DNA from: Liolophura sinensis
Taxonomy: Eukaryota; Mollusca; Polyplacophora; Chitonida; Chitonidae
Direction of reading: 5' to 3'
Assembly (NCBI RefSeq): GCF_032854445.1
Contig: NC_088297.1
Location: forward strand, 16,629,127 to 16,693,126
DNA length: 64,000 bases
The position numbers and the translations under genes were made by a program. This document shows positions 1-11,297 of the stretch, in pieces; the stretch's first letter is position 1, and each line of letters starts with the position of its first letter. The notes under the pieces were generated by a model. The model saw only the letters and a program-made list of their open reading frames with translations. It was not told where the DNA came from and did not search any database.

Positions 1-1375
1 TTTAGAATCAAGTTGTTTTAAGACATCTGAATTCTGAAGCTTTGAAGAATTGAGCTTAGAATCAACCAACTGTTCGCCAAAATCATCTGTATTACAGCAA
101 CTCTGGTCAATGTCAGCAGCAACAACATTAACAGAATGTACAGCAGTGTTGTCAGTGTCACTTCTGTTTACATAGGGTTTCAGCATGCTAATATGACATA
201 ACTGACTTGATTTGCGCCGATGAGGTGTTTTAACAACATAGTTAAGCTCACTCAGCTTTTTGTCAACAACATATGGACCAAAATATCTGACATCAAAGCA
301 TTTTCTAGGTACAGGTAACAATACTAAAACTTTCTGACCAGGTTGAAATGACCGAACAACAGATTTCTCATCATATCTACGTTTCATATTCTTCTGAGTA
401 CATTCAAGGTTGACTTTAGCCAATTCACATGCTCTGACAAGCTTAGCACGAAAATCAGATACATAATCCAAAAGATTTACATTACTTGTGTCATCATTGA
501 GAAACTGTTCCTTGTAAATTAACAAACGTCCTCTAATAGTATGTCCAAATACTAAATCAAATGGACTGAAACCCAATGTTTCTTGTACTGACTCTAGAAC
601 AGCAAACATAAGAAATGGAATACCTTCATCCCAGGCTTTCTCTGTATCATAACAATAAGTCTTAATCATGTTCTTTAATGTTTGGTGAAATCTTTCAATT
701 GCACCTTGACTTTCTAGGTGGTAGGCAGACGACTTGTATTGTTTAATGCCTAACTGGTACATAACTTGCTGAAAAATACCAGACATAAAGTTTGAACCTT
801 GATCAGACTGTATGGATTTGGGTAAACCAAACAGAGTAAAAAACCTTGTTAAAGCTTTGACAACAGACTTGGTGTTTATATTCCTAAAAGGAACAGCTTC
901 GGGAAATCTGGTTGCTGTACACATAATAGTTAACACATACTGATTCCCAGACTTCGTCTTAGGTAGATGGCCTATACAATCAATCAATATTTTGCTGAAT
1001 GGCTCTTGAAAAGCTGGTACAGGCTCTAATGGTGCCTTAGGAATAGTCTGATTAGGCTTAACCACTACCTGGCATGTATGACATGATTTACAAAACTGGG
1101 TTACATCTCCCTTTAATCCTGGCCAAAAGAAGTGGTTCAGTATCCTGTAGTTGGTCTTGTTAACACCCAAGTGACCAGCTAATGGCATTTCATGTGCCAT
1201 ACGTAAAATTTCAGTTCGGTATGCGTTAGATACAACAATCTGATGTTTAACAGCCCAGTCATCATCAACAGATATATCAGGTGGTCTCCATTTACGCATA
1301 TCAGATTTGACATAATAACACACAGGTTCAGATGAAATAACACAATCATCGAGAGCTCTGTTAAACAAACAAACA
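1..1375 (-). CDS. Retrotransposon integrase region, runs off left edge
   Basis: The frame is open from about 1375 to the window edge. It begins with the linker that follows protease in related elements, then the HHCC zinc module (AHEMPLAGH, then CKSCHTC). The catalytic core has its first Asp in LIDCIGHLP, the second in IQSDQGSNF and the Glu in ESQGAIERFH, so the DDE triad is intact. A GPY/F module follows (YFGPYVV) and then CHISMLKPYV. The core would integrate the element cDNA. The frame is offset from the upstream protease frame by a 4-base slippage (see the protease entry), so this copy would not make a fused Gag-Pol. Codon use is AT-rich like the surroundings. Confidence 0.85.
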
Positions 1376-2425
1376 TGAAATTTCTGGGTCTTTATGCTGT
1401 TCAGTTACAAGCTGATGTGCAGGGACATGTGATATGTCACTAGGTGTACAATGGTCTGATTCATCATTATCAACGCAGTCGCCTTGAGTAAACATTTGTG
1501 TAAGAACTGTATCTTGTAAGTCCGTTACTGTGTTTTTGCAGTTATCAGAAAGTTTGTTTGACATAGACCTCGTTACAGCACAAGAGGGATACAAATCTGG
1601 AATTTCTTTCTCAACAGGATCAACAGTTTGATTTAAACAAGGTTTATCAGTTACAATAGGATTAACCATTACTTTGTCACCAGCAAGGTCATTGCCAAGT
1701 AGTAGATGAATTCCTTTAAAAGGTAAATTAGGCCTAATGCCGACAGTAACAGGACCCGAAATAATATCTGATGACAAGTAAGCTTTGTGAAGAGGCACAG
1801 ATTCAAATTCAGCAGAGCTTACACCTCTGATTAATGCATTTGATCCAGAATATGACTCATCAGGAAATGGCAAAACATTTTGTAACAATAAAGACTGAGA
1901 AGCTCCAGTATCTCTTAATACCCTGATCTTTGTATCACAAGACATGTCACTTTTAAGTGAGACTTTACCGTCACAAATAAATGGCTCAAAAACCTTCATA
2001 ACATTATCCGGTGAATTCTGTGTACAATCTACTGGTGGAGTCTTAACATAATCAAATACATCAACATTGTTCAATATATCAGACTTTTTAGCAGTAACAC
2101 ACAAACCAGTAGGCTTGGAGCCACCTTCCTGTTCTTGCCTTCTCTTTAAAGCATAACAATTTGATATGACATGGCCTGGCTTCCTACAAAAATTACATGT
2201 AACCCTGCTAAACTGTCTATCAGTAAATGTATGGTCAGACCTTCGTTGAGTAGTGTTCGAATTAACAGGTCTTCTTTGATCACCTGATTTGTCAAAATTT
2301 TGAGCCTGTTTCGGTGGGCCTGAATTTGAGTGAAATGAACCGCTGGAAAAGGGTTGAGGCTTTCTAAATGTAGACGGCTTTTTCTGAAATGAGACTTTAT
2401 GTGTAACCGTGTATGTATCGGCCAT
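1361..2425 (-). pseudogene. Gag zinc knuckle plus aspartic protease segment
   Basis: 354 codons. A CCHC knuckle lies at residues 77-90 (C77, C80, H85, C90), the usual nucleic-acid-binding module of Gag. An aspartic protease follows with its DTGA active-site motif at residues 172-175. The frame continues that of the Gag segment at 2456-2804; only a TAA at 2456-2458 separates them. It ends at a TAA at 1361-1363 created where AAAC occurs three times in a row on the plus strand (1363-1374). Removing one 4-base unit would place protease and integrase in the same frame, so slippage is the simplest explanation. A programmed frameshift is possible but no typical signal is seen. Confidence 0.8.
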
Positions 2426-2455
2426 AGTGGCTGCTGCTTCTAATGTATCAGCCTC

Positions 2456-2804
2456 TTAGTCCTCAATGAAAGTTCTGACATCATCATTAATACACCTTTT
2501 AAAGTCTTCAATCAGAATGATCTGTTTCAACTTTTCATAATCATTATCTACGCTTTTAGCATAACACCACCGCTCAAACAATTGTTCCTTCTGCCTAGCA
2601 AATTCAATGTAAGTCTGATCTCTTTTCTCAAAATTTCTAAACTTCTGCCGATAGGCCGCTGGCACAAGCTCATATCTTTTTAAGATAACATCTTTCACAA
2701 AATCATAATCTGCGGCCTGTTCTGTTGATAACTCTGTGTATATATCCATAGCTTTGCCAGTTAACACACTCTGTAAAAGGGTAGTGCAAAACTTTTTAGG
2801 CCAG
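2456..2804 (-). pseudogene. SCAN-like Gag domain
   Basis: The segment contains LVPAAYRQKFRNF and EFARQKEQLFERWC, the helical SCAN-like Gag core found in many vertebrate and mollusc Gypsy elements. It ends in a TAA (2456-2458) directly before the zinc-knuckle segment in the same frame, consistent with a point mutation such as CAA to TAA. The N-terminal continuation is cut off by the SINE at 2817-2991. The frame to the right is recovered exactly when the SINE and one target-site copy (187 bp, 1 modulo 3) are discounted. Confidence 0.8.
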
Positions 2805-2816
2805 TCTAAATTTTGA

Positions 2817-2991
2817 TTAATTTATTTATTTGATTGGTGTTTTACGCCGTACTCAAGAATATTTCACTTATACGACGGCGGCCAGCATTATGGTGGGTGG
2901 AAACCGGGCACATCCCGAGGGAAACCCACGACCATCCGCAGGTTGCTGGCAGACCTTCCCACTTACGGCTGGAGAGGAAGCCAGCATAAGC
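2817..2991 (-). repeat. SINE family 1 copy, 5'-truncated, inside gag
   Basis: Minus orientation: the A-rich tail (plus-strand TTTATTTATTTG) is at the left, then the conserved body, ending in the head-proximal part; the tRNA promoter region is missing. A perfect 12-bp target-site duplication TCTAAATTTTGA flanks it (2805-2816 and 2992-3003). The truncation and TSD fit LINE-driven retroposition. Confidence 0.95.
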
Positions 2992-3003
2992 TCTAAATTT
3001 TGA

Positions 3004-3527
3004 GCAATCTTCTCAAACTGTAGAAAATATTTATCTACATCAGTTTCAGGAAATTGTGGCACCAATCTTATGTTTCTAGCGACGTCAAATTTTGGAGGCA
3101 TATCAGAAAAACTTAAGCCAGACCTATCTCCTTCTAGTTTCCTTGCTTCAATTTCGCTCTGAAGTCTCAATTTCTCCAATTCGAACAGTCTTTCATTTTC
3201 CCTTTCTCTAAACAACCTTTCTTTTTCATTTTCTTTTTCTTTAAACAATCTTTCATCTTCCTTATCTTTAAACAATCTTTCATTTTCCTTTTCCTTCAGT
3301 TCTAACTCCTTCAGTTTTATTACAGTGGAATCATCGCCCTCAGGCCTGTACGCATCTAATGCACTTTCATCAAACTCCTGTAATTCTACCAAACACTTAG
3401 CAATACTAAACTGCATATCTTTCTTACATAAGGATCTTTTGATATTAAAATTCAGGTACTTGCTTAAAGCATACAAATCATTCAGATTATCATAAAAAGG
3501 AAAGGATTTCTCAAGACTTAAAACGAC
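3004..3527 (-). pseudogene. Gag N-terminal region with charged coiled coil
   Basis: The frame is open from about 3527 leftwards to the SINE. It contains a long run rich in Glu, Lys and Arg with repeated NERLF/DERLF units (about 3165-3310), which predicts a coiled coil, followed by a conserved linker (VPQFPETDVDKYFLQFEKI) that normally leads into the SCAN-like domain. No convincing ATG was found, so the true start is unresolved. The reading frame runs on into the SINE and gains an artefactual tail there. Confidence 0.7.
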
Positions 3528-3931
3528 TTCGCAGATATCTACACATAATAGATAATGTAATAATAGCTGTGATGAAAATGATAATATATATATTCAGAAC
3601 AAACAAAATAAAAAGCTACAGAAATCCAGAATTGATTCAGACAGTTTACGCAGTTGTGAAAAATATAGTACGGGCTACTTCTGCTTCTACCTTGTGCCCT
3701 CAGTATATTTGCTACTTAATACCAAACTCCTAATTTATTTCAGTATATAGTCTGTTTCTAGTTTCCCGTTGACAAGATCCTAAAAACCTTTCATTACCGC
3801 TACCAAATAGGGCTACACCGAAATACCTCCGTTGGGGTCAATCTCCCGTTTAAAGGTGCGTTTTAGGAGTACGCTGTGGCTATGTGGGACCCCAGAAAAT
3901 AGCTAATGGCAAGTTTCGGGGTGAAAGCGAC
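3528..3931. other. Putative leader/LTR region, no gene
   Basis: This lies upstream of the retroelement Gag on its coding strand and should hold the leader and perhaps the 5' LTR. No TG...CA boundary or primer-binding site can be fixed from one end alone. Confidence 0.3.
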
Positions 3932-4169
3932 ATAAGGTAGTCAGGGGGTTGGCACGTTAGCGCGGAGTAATGACGCAGAGACCGCCCACCAATGCAGTCG
4001 ATGTGAGTCCAGTTCATACTGGCTTCCTCTCCGGCCGTACGAGAGATCTGACAGCAACCTGCAGATGGTCGTGGATTTTCCCTGAGCTCTGCCCGGTTTC
4101 CTCCTATCATAATGCTGTTCGCTGTTGTATAAGTGAAATATACTTGAGTATGGCGTAAAACAAATAAAT
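3932..4169 (+). repeat. SINE family 1, near full length
   Basis: Diverged tRNA-like head (TTGGCACGTTAGCGCGGAG), box-B-like GTGAGTCCAGTTC, body GCCCGGTTTCCTCC, and 3' end GAGTATGGCGTAAAACAAAT. Open frames across it on both strands are repeat artefacts. Confidence 0.85.
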
Positions 4170-4433
4170 GGCCTCAGACCCCCATTAATTTTCCATAAGC
4201 GACAATGTTAACGTTTAGCGCTGTAGCTCAGTCCCAAACATTCCTTGGCCAATAAGCTTTGGTGCATACCTGGCCCAGCCTGTGAGGAAGTAGCCATGAA
4301 ATCTTGACATAGGTTGGCCGTCAAAATCTGGACCTGTCTATGCCGGCAGCCTAGGGGTGCCGAGCAACGCCAAGGGGACGTCACTCGCAGCCTCACCACC
4401 TGTCTCTTTGTGTCCTCTCGCCCAGAATTTCAA
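4170..4433. other. No recognised feature
   Basis: Short open frames only; no domain, splice structure or repeat recognised. Confidence 0.3.
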
Positions 4434-4590
4434 ACTTTCATCATTAAAACCCATACCTGCCCAAAGCTTAGACAATTTTCATCATTTTGATACCAAGCAT
4501 GCACTTGTACACCAAAAACGGGAGGTTGGCAGACTCTACACCCTCAAATACACAGAATTACATTCGTCCCGAAAAACGGAGGTTGTAACG
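4434..4590 (+). repeat. Dispersed repeat, pair with 16735-16880
   Basis: Shares CAAACTTTCA, CATTAAAAC, CATACCTGC, TTTAGACAATTT, CATCATTTTGAT, GTACACCAAAAA and ACACAGAATTACATT in order with 16735-16880. Family unknown. Confidence 0.75.
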
Positions 4591-4603
4591 GGGGTCTTAT
4601 TCG

Positions 4604-4800
4604 GCTTAGACTAGGCATAACCTGGACTTATCTGAAACTATTCTGTGTCATTGGTGTCAATGTGTACTAAGATCGAATACACATGGAAATTTCACCAAAA
4701 TTTTTAACGCCTCGGTAATGGGCCTCTGACGATTATCACCTGTAGACCCACAAAAAGGAAAAACAGTAAGTTTTATATTAGTACTACTTATGCGGGAATA
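4604..4800 (+). repeat. Dispersed repeat copy 1 of about 195 bp
   Basis: Direct repeat of 5426-5625 at roughly 90 percent by eye: both carry CTAGGCATAAC, AGTGTACTAAGATCGAA-like text, CACATGGAAATTTC, AATTTTTAACGCCTC and GTAATGGGCCTCTGA. No coding potential. Confidence 0.8.
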
Positions 4801-5425
4801 AATAATAGGTGAGGCCCCATTTCTCGTAGTTTCACTCCTGAAAAACTAATCACGTTTTACGTCATTGTGGCTGACATGTAATAAGGGAGGTAATGCAGAG
4901 CAGGGCGGTTGCCTTTCTTCAATAACGCTTACAATCAGCACCACTAGGTCTGCATATCTCCAGGACAGACGTCACAGATACTGAGCCAGGACATTACCCT
5001 AAATTTATCTCCCCTCACCCAGCAATGTACTTACTGATCAGGTCAAGTGTTAGAGTGTCGACAAGGTATCTTTAAACCGAATAATCATCTGGAGTCTTCT
5101 CCACTCACAAGGAAGGTAAAGGTAAAGTTAGTAAAAAAGGTAATGATGGCTGGAAGAACTCATTAATAGGCTTGAAAACTTTACTGAGATTCACGTGTGT
5201 GGCATTTACCCTAGTTTATTTATGTTTCAAATGTGAACAAGAATCAGAAGTGAACAAAACACAACTAGGACTCCAATACTTCTATTTCATATATATTCGG
5301 TATTCGGTGAATACATCGGATATTAAAGGGATACAGTATCGATGCTGAATGGCTGAGAGTGGGGACAGGATTTCCTAGGTTGAACCCTGCACCCAGGTCA
5401 CGCTTGAATAAATCTGCCATACCTA

Positions 5426-5625
5426 ACATTCGGCTTGGACTAGGCATAACTTGCCTTTCTGAAACGATTCTGTATCATTGGTTTCAATGAGTACTAAGAT
5501 CGAACACACATGGAAATTTCCCAAAATTTTTAACGCCTCTGTAATGGGCCTCTGAAGATTATCACCTGTAGACACACAAAAAGGAAAAAAGTAAGTTTTA
5601 TATTGCTGCTACTTATGCGGGGCTT
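5426..5625 (+). repeat. Dispersed repeat copy 2 of about 195 bp
   Basis: Same orientation as 4604-4800, starting with ATTCGGCTTGGACTAGGC and ending near CTACTTATGCGGG. Offset between the copies is about 825 bp. Confidence 0.8.
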
Positions 5626-8221
5626 TCCTGTCTGGCATGAATTAAGTCACACGAAGTTTGCACATGGCATGGAACATCGTTGAAATCAGAAGGTACTACG
5701 TCATGTTGGTTCACGTCATAACCACGTCACAATATGTATACTCACATGTCGCACACGTCACATTTTTCTTTTTTTTTTTTCCCAGGGCAAGTGAAACGCT
5801 AAAACAGAATGGGATAAAGGAAAATGACATCCTGGATAATCTACCAGTATAAACTAGCTTACGATTTGTGTTCACTTATCTACATCGATTAATGTATACA
5901 TTTGATCTGGCGTTATACACAGCACTATAACAAGATTATCTGACTTACGTGTTTATTACCAAGCTAAGCTGAGTAAAAAAAAACTCCTTGACCGAGGTTA
6001 AACCAAGAACCCATGACCTCTGTGCCATGTGTCATGGGCTATCAGAGATTTACGGCGGAATCCATTAATCGGGTCTGTTTCGATTAATAAAATGAGCAAA
6101 CTGCTGTCAACCCGACTTTCGTGAATTGCAAATAAATTCAATAAATATAATTTTCTTGAAATATGTTTAATTAAGAAATCCTTCAAGTTAATCATGTTGT
6201 TGATAATTAAAACCCAAAACGTCCATTAAGGTAGCAACTGTGTGACATTTCCGCTTACTACCCTTCTTTGAAACAAATTCTACTCCTTCCCCTTCTCCCT
6301 TCCAAACCCACCCCCACACACCCGTGCTTCCACCACTACCACCACAAAACTTTCACGTTTTCGCTCTTTCACCCCAAGCACCTGGATAGTTACAGGTAGG
6401 CCTAAGGTTGCTCCTACCTGCTCCAATTCTGTGACCTGTTCATGCAGATTTTTGCAGATTTGTGGCTTTATTTGGATTAACTGGTATTACATATTCTTCT
6501 GTTTTCTCTAAGCAAATAAATTGCTGGTCGGCCTCGGACATTTCGGACCGGTCAATATTTATTAAGATCTTAGAGCCGAGTTGACATATAAGGGCATGCC
6601 CGAAAAAACTTTACCATTTTGTTAGTAGTGCAATATCAAAACTAATTTTACCTTACTAGGCTGAGCATGACAAGCTGGCCGACACCGATATTAAGCACTC
6701 CTGACATCATGGCTGTAGAGCTGAAAAAACAACACGTATACAGATTGGTGTTTTTTTCTTATTTCAGACTCACAATATAGTCGTAAATTTAGAAAAGTCT
6801 TTCAAGTCAGGCAATTCGCCAGGTACCAAAGAACGGAGGGCTTACTCCGGGTAATCAAGTTAAGCCATAAAGCCACAAGAAATATCATACATTTGAAGCA
6901 AAACTGTCAGGTATTGGTTTGTAGGTAATCTGACAAGGACACCACCGTAGTGCTACAAAAGTACTACCAACGTATCTCAATCATCGAAAGAAACATTTTC
7001 AACGGCTGTATCGGCCAGTGCTGTCGAAATTGTAATTAAAGAAACGATAACAACGTTTAGAAACAAACCTTTATCACTCTCCAACTCTTCCAAAGCTCCA
7101 AAAGCATCCTATGATCCGTTTCTGTTGTTTATATAGACTTACCATGAAGTATTTTTTAAAACAAAACATTGATGTTTTGCTTACTAGAAGAAAACACTAT
7201 GTCAGAACCGGAAAAACATGATGCACACATTGCTTAATTTTTTCGCTTTTATATTAAGGTGGAAAGAGGTGACAGTAAAATTATTTACCGAGGGAAACAT
7301 TTGCTTGTTTTTTGTTTGCTTTTTTTGTCTTTTTTTATAAACGATTTTAATTTCTTAAAGCACCTTACTAAACACCGTAACAGCTAAAACATTAGACATG
7401 TTAACAAACTATGTATACCATTATTTGACTACAGTTCATCATTGTCATTTCACAGAGTTTACTCGTGTAGTTATACTGAAAAAAGCTATAAAACTATACC
7501 CAGTATTAGTTTTTATTCTTTAATATGCTTACGTCTTCATCATTACTCCCATGTTAATAAGCCCTGCTGTGCTAAAGGGTGTGTTTAATGAACTACATAG
7601 TCCACACTGAGTATCTCAAAGGTCTTGGCCTACTTTTTACACCCCACTTGCTCAATACAATGCCACAGGCAAGCCTGACACAACTGTACTGTCTTATATA
7701 TCAGTGTATAGTGTAAAACAACAGAACGCATGCGTAAAACTAATGTACATATGTTTATAGACAGTACGAATTGCAGACCTAAAAAAACATTTACCAGTGA
7801 AAGCAGGAAAATTATTGAACACTCAATGAAAATCTCAACAACCTGAAAGATCAGCTTGCCAATGACATCATTTAAGTTATGAAATTTGCTGACAGAGTTT
7901 CAAATTTCCTGAATCTGTAAATATACACGTATTTCTATATTACTGTATTTACATGTTATTACAATGTGATCTGTTTCATAACATATTAAAATAAATGTAA
8001 TTTTCATAAAGCATTCACCTACCACTTTAACACCAAACACTCCCACCGCCATGATCCGTTAATCAGATTATATTTGGTGTACTCACACCTTTTGTAATAC
8101 TCATTTTTAAACATCATTAGCGGATGAAACGGGAAGAAATTTTATCAACAAACTATACACGTCTGATCCAATGTACTAAAGCTTAATCATTCATACTTTG
8201 GGCTAACATAAAAGGCTACAT
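5626..8221. other. No recognised gene, 2.6 kb
   Basis: AT-rich, with a T-run at 5767-5780 and many stops in every frame. Hydrophobic frames here (for example 5998-6195, minus) lack homology cues or splice signals. Nothing else seen. Confidence 0.4.
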
Positions 8222-8655
8222 CATAGAGAGTGCGGTCGCTCGGAGAAAAAGTCCAGCTCATGCTGACTTCTTCTCCCACCGTATCCGACACACTTCCAGA
8301 TAATTTTCCATTTTAGGCCGGTGTCAAAACAGATGATTACATTCACATTACTGTCTGGCTGAAACCTTGAACCGATCACAACCGGCATGAAGTTTTTGGG
8401 TATGAAAAAAATCAACAAATTTACATTCAAATAAATTTATTAGACATGCATCATTTTGTTTTGTTTTTCTTTTATGCAAAAAATGATAAATTCCAAGAAG
8501 TGATCCTGAATAGCCAAGGATTCAAAAATATTTGAAAGTATACTTCCTTCCCTATCGCATGTGGAACTGACGGCCACCCTGTGGATAGTCGTTGCTCTGT
8601 CCGTTTTCCTCCCATCATAATGCTAATGGATCGTCGTATACATTTCAGTAAAATA
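8222..8655 (+). repeat. Degenerate SINE family 1 fragments
   Basis: 8222-8290 matches the SINE head (GCGGTCGCT, GTCCAGCTCATGCTG). 8545-8655 matches the body and tail (CCGTTTTCCTCCCATCATAATGC, then a weak tail). They may be one old copy split by about 250 bp. Confidence 0.55.
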
Positions 8656-8659
8656 ATCT

Positions 8660-9889
8660 CCAGTTTCGTGTTCACCAAACAGGAAAGCAAATAAAGTGGG
8701 TCAAAAAGTGTGTCAGCTACCTGCCCAAGGTAGGTGGATTACTAAGTGCACTTATGTTTCCCCCGTGGACGGAATCGTATGCCAGCCCGATGGCTTACTC
8801 CGCTCCTGACGTACGAATTCGTGCAGGGATTTGAAGTATTGACTGACTTTTCCTCCTCATGACCTTGGCGAAAAATTTCGCCTTCACTGATCCCCGTGAA
8901 ATGATGAAACGACATTAATTAAGAAAGTGGAAAAGAAACATATTCTTTATTGTAAGCCTATAGTGCTCCTCGAGTAAACATGTTTGCGCATGTCAAGACA
9001 GCAGTAAACCTACACATGCCTATGTATTAAGTTGGAATCCCCGAACTTTAAACTCACCCGCCCAACTGGTACAGTGGCTCCACCAGGCACATTTAATTTT
9101 GACAGATGACACGGTAGCATGTAATCCTCACAAATCAATCTATTTTGGACATGAGTGGTCAGAAAACCCAAGAGCCGAAGTATTTCTTTTTTATTTAAGA
9201 GAAAAGAAAAAAATCACAAAAAAATGAGATGAAAAGAAGAAATTAAGTTACATTCAATTCGTTTTCGGTGTTTTATTGGCATTTTTGCGCACCCCAGGCA
9301 GTGCCGGTAAATGGAATTTGCATTAGAATATTTAGGTTGCTGAACTTCGAATGTTATAAAATTTCAGTAAACTTGGGGAAAAGAGATAATAACCAATTAT
9401 TGAATAAACCAATTAAAATATGTATATACAGAGCCATGTATGCATGGACTGGGGTAGGTTTCTCTCTGCATGGTTACTGTTGAGAAGAGTAGAGTTAAAA
9501 TAAGAGTGAGAGTTGAGACGTATGTAGGGGCTATACAGAATTAATTGGCTAACTAGTGCTCGATTAGCCGAGGTTTTACAGGTATATAGGCAAAATGTAT
9601 TCACAAGGCTTCTTGCAGAACAGCCTGTGCACGTCAGCAACCTTTGTAAACACGTCTGTTTTAAAGTAATGTTAATCAGGCCTGCAGTAATTAGAAGTCT
9701 CTTCACTGAAGCTGACAGTTCACCCCGAGGCTCTAACCTATCTTGTGACTTTTTCTTGCTGGTTCGTCAGCCGAGACATAGCCAACCCTTGACGATTACA
9801 TGATGTGCATCTGAAAAAAAAATCCATAACTTTATATTTACACATTACTTTTGCTCCATATTTTATATATCTAAAGGATACTTCGTAGC
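8660..9889. other. No recognised gene, 1.2 kb
   Basis: No domain or splice structure recognised. Frames at 9268-9483 (plus) and 9413-9706 (minus) overlap antisense and have no family cue. Confidence 0.35.
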
Positions 9890-9975
9890 CCTAAGTGGTT
9901 AGCGTGCCAGCGCGGCAATGCCTTCGCAACCTCTAACCAATGCGGTCGCTCTCAGCCTTTGCTGGCTCCCTTAAG
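9890..9975 (+). repeat. SINE family 1 head fragment
   Basis: Contains the tRNA-like start CCCTAAGTGGTTAGCGTGCC and the box-B neighbourhood (CAATGCGGTCGCTCTCAG). The body is lost. Confidence 0.65.
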
Positions 9976-10198
9976 AAGATACTGCGATACAGAGGACACC
10001 TTTCTCAATAGCCACTGACACGTCACAGTGCTCATTACTATGACGAGCTCAGTCAACTGACCCAGCCACTCAATCAATCAGTCAATCAGTCGATCGATCG
10101 TCCAATTCGAAATATCTATGGGCTATTCGGTCTCTTGATTTATTTCCTTTCTATGTTAGAACTAAGCTACTGAAAAATGTTCAATCTTAATATAAAAT

Positions 10199-10199
<1 letters not shown>

Positions 10200-10236
<37 letters not shown>

Positions 10237-10237
10237 T
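10200..10237 (+). repeat. (CAAT)n microsatellite
   Basis: About nine CAAT units. A related interrupted tract of CAGT/CAAT/CGAT units is at 10069-10101. Confidence 0.9.
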
Positions 10238-10941
10238 AATTTGCCAGTGGATTTTATCCCCGCAGGTTCGAACCCAGATCACGCTGATTTGGTGGTTTAG
10301 TTTGTGGGGTCACCAATTCAGCATAAATCTTCATCCCGACTGGCAAATTATAACCACTGCCTTAGGCAATCCACAAGGCAAATGGTACAATGAAATGGTC
10401 ATATGTACTGAAAAGTCAAGGTGCTGGCAAAAAGATTTTAAGGGAATTGAGAGTTTCGGCAGAGTACCAGGTGCATATTTATTACATTAGAGATTGTAGT
10501 ATTGTGGAGACGAAAATGGAGTGAAAAAAAACCTGGTGATAAATTCAGTGTTGTCAGAGAGAGTAATAAAACATATTATCTCTGCTTGATGGTGCATTGA
10601 CATCAAGCAGAAATTGTCTGGAGCAATCATTCAAGCTGACTGTGTTGTCTACGGCGTCGGTCTGGTGAACAGATGACAGGTCATTAAGCCACGAGTTATA
10701 GATTATTTGTGTCCAGATATTAGATCATCCACATTCCAGTGTGCCCTGTCCAGTTTTCTTAACAGATGAAAACAAACAATGGGTTATGTTGAGGCAATGG
10801 GTTATTCATCTGGTTCTGATTACTTTATTACAACAACAACAACACCTGCGTTAACCACGTCACTTATCATCATGGAGTACCAAATTTCCTGTGACCTGGT
10901 CGCTAAGGTGTAACTACGGGCTAGCCATCATCTACGTGGAA
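10238..10941. other. No recognised gene
   Basis: Contains a small plus frame (10302-10490) with no family cue and a CAACAACAACAA tract near 10830. Nothing else supportable. Confidence 0.35.
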
Positions 10942-11171
10942 CTATGAAAGGAAGTAGATGTTATTAGAAACGTTAAGGTCAAGGCTATCTCAATGACTCT
11001 GAAGACCTGGGAGCCACTGATTTTCTACGTTGCGTCCATGGACTTGCACGTCACCGAGAAGAAACCCACAATGGATTCTTTACTCCTCGGAGAAGATGTG
11101 CACATGTCCTACGGAGTTTACAAAGGCATGTCTCTGGTTCACATATGGAAGTGGGAAAAAATCAAGTGAGG
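10942..11171 (+). pseudogene. PC4/p15-like DNA-binding fragment (tentative)
   Basis: About 74 codons open to the TGA at 11167-11169, with ATG at 10993. The run LGEDVHMSYGVYKG, then VHIWKWEK, followed after the stop by TMKGVAWGAFKNL, resembles the PC4 pattern (strand, YKGK-like turn, hhDIRKW, then TKKGhxLxxxxWxxL). PC4-like proteins bind single-stranded DNA and occur in viral-type elements. The domain is broken by the TGA and a frameshift near 11225, after which NSLLRDYIESDHEFQG continues. Assignment rests on pattern only; it may be an unrelated relic. Confidence 0.4.
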
Positions 11172-11297
11172 AGTTCTGTATGCTACAATGAAAGGCGTAG
11201 CCTGGGGTGCTTTTAAAAATCTGTTTAAAAAACATCAATAGCCTCCTCAGGGATTACATAGAGAGCGATCATGAATTCCAGGGAACGCCATTCATGC

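Larger units (their letters stand above)
1..3560 (-). mobile_element. Gmr1-like Ty3/Gypsy LTR retrotransposon, 5' half
   Basis: Reading leftwards on the minus strand one meets a charged coiled-coil Gag N-part, a SCAN-like Gag domain, a CCHC zinc knuckle, an aspartic protease with DTGA, and then directly the integrase with HHCC, DDE and GPY/F modules. No reverse transcriptase or RNase H lies between protease and integrase. That order is known from Gmr1-type Ty3/Gypsy elements, where RT follows integrase; here RT would lie beyond the left edge. The copy is damaged by a SINE insertion, one in-frame stop and one frameshift, but each lesion is local, which suggests a fairly young copy. No LTR or primer-binding site could be defined because the other LTR is outside the window; the right limit is approximate. 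Confidence 0.85.
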
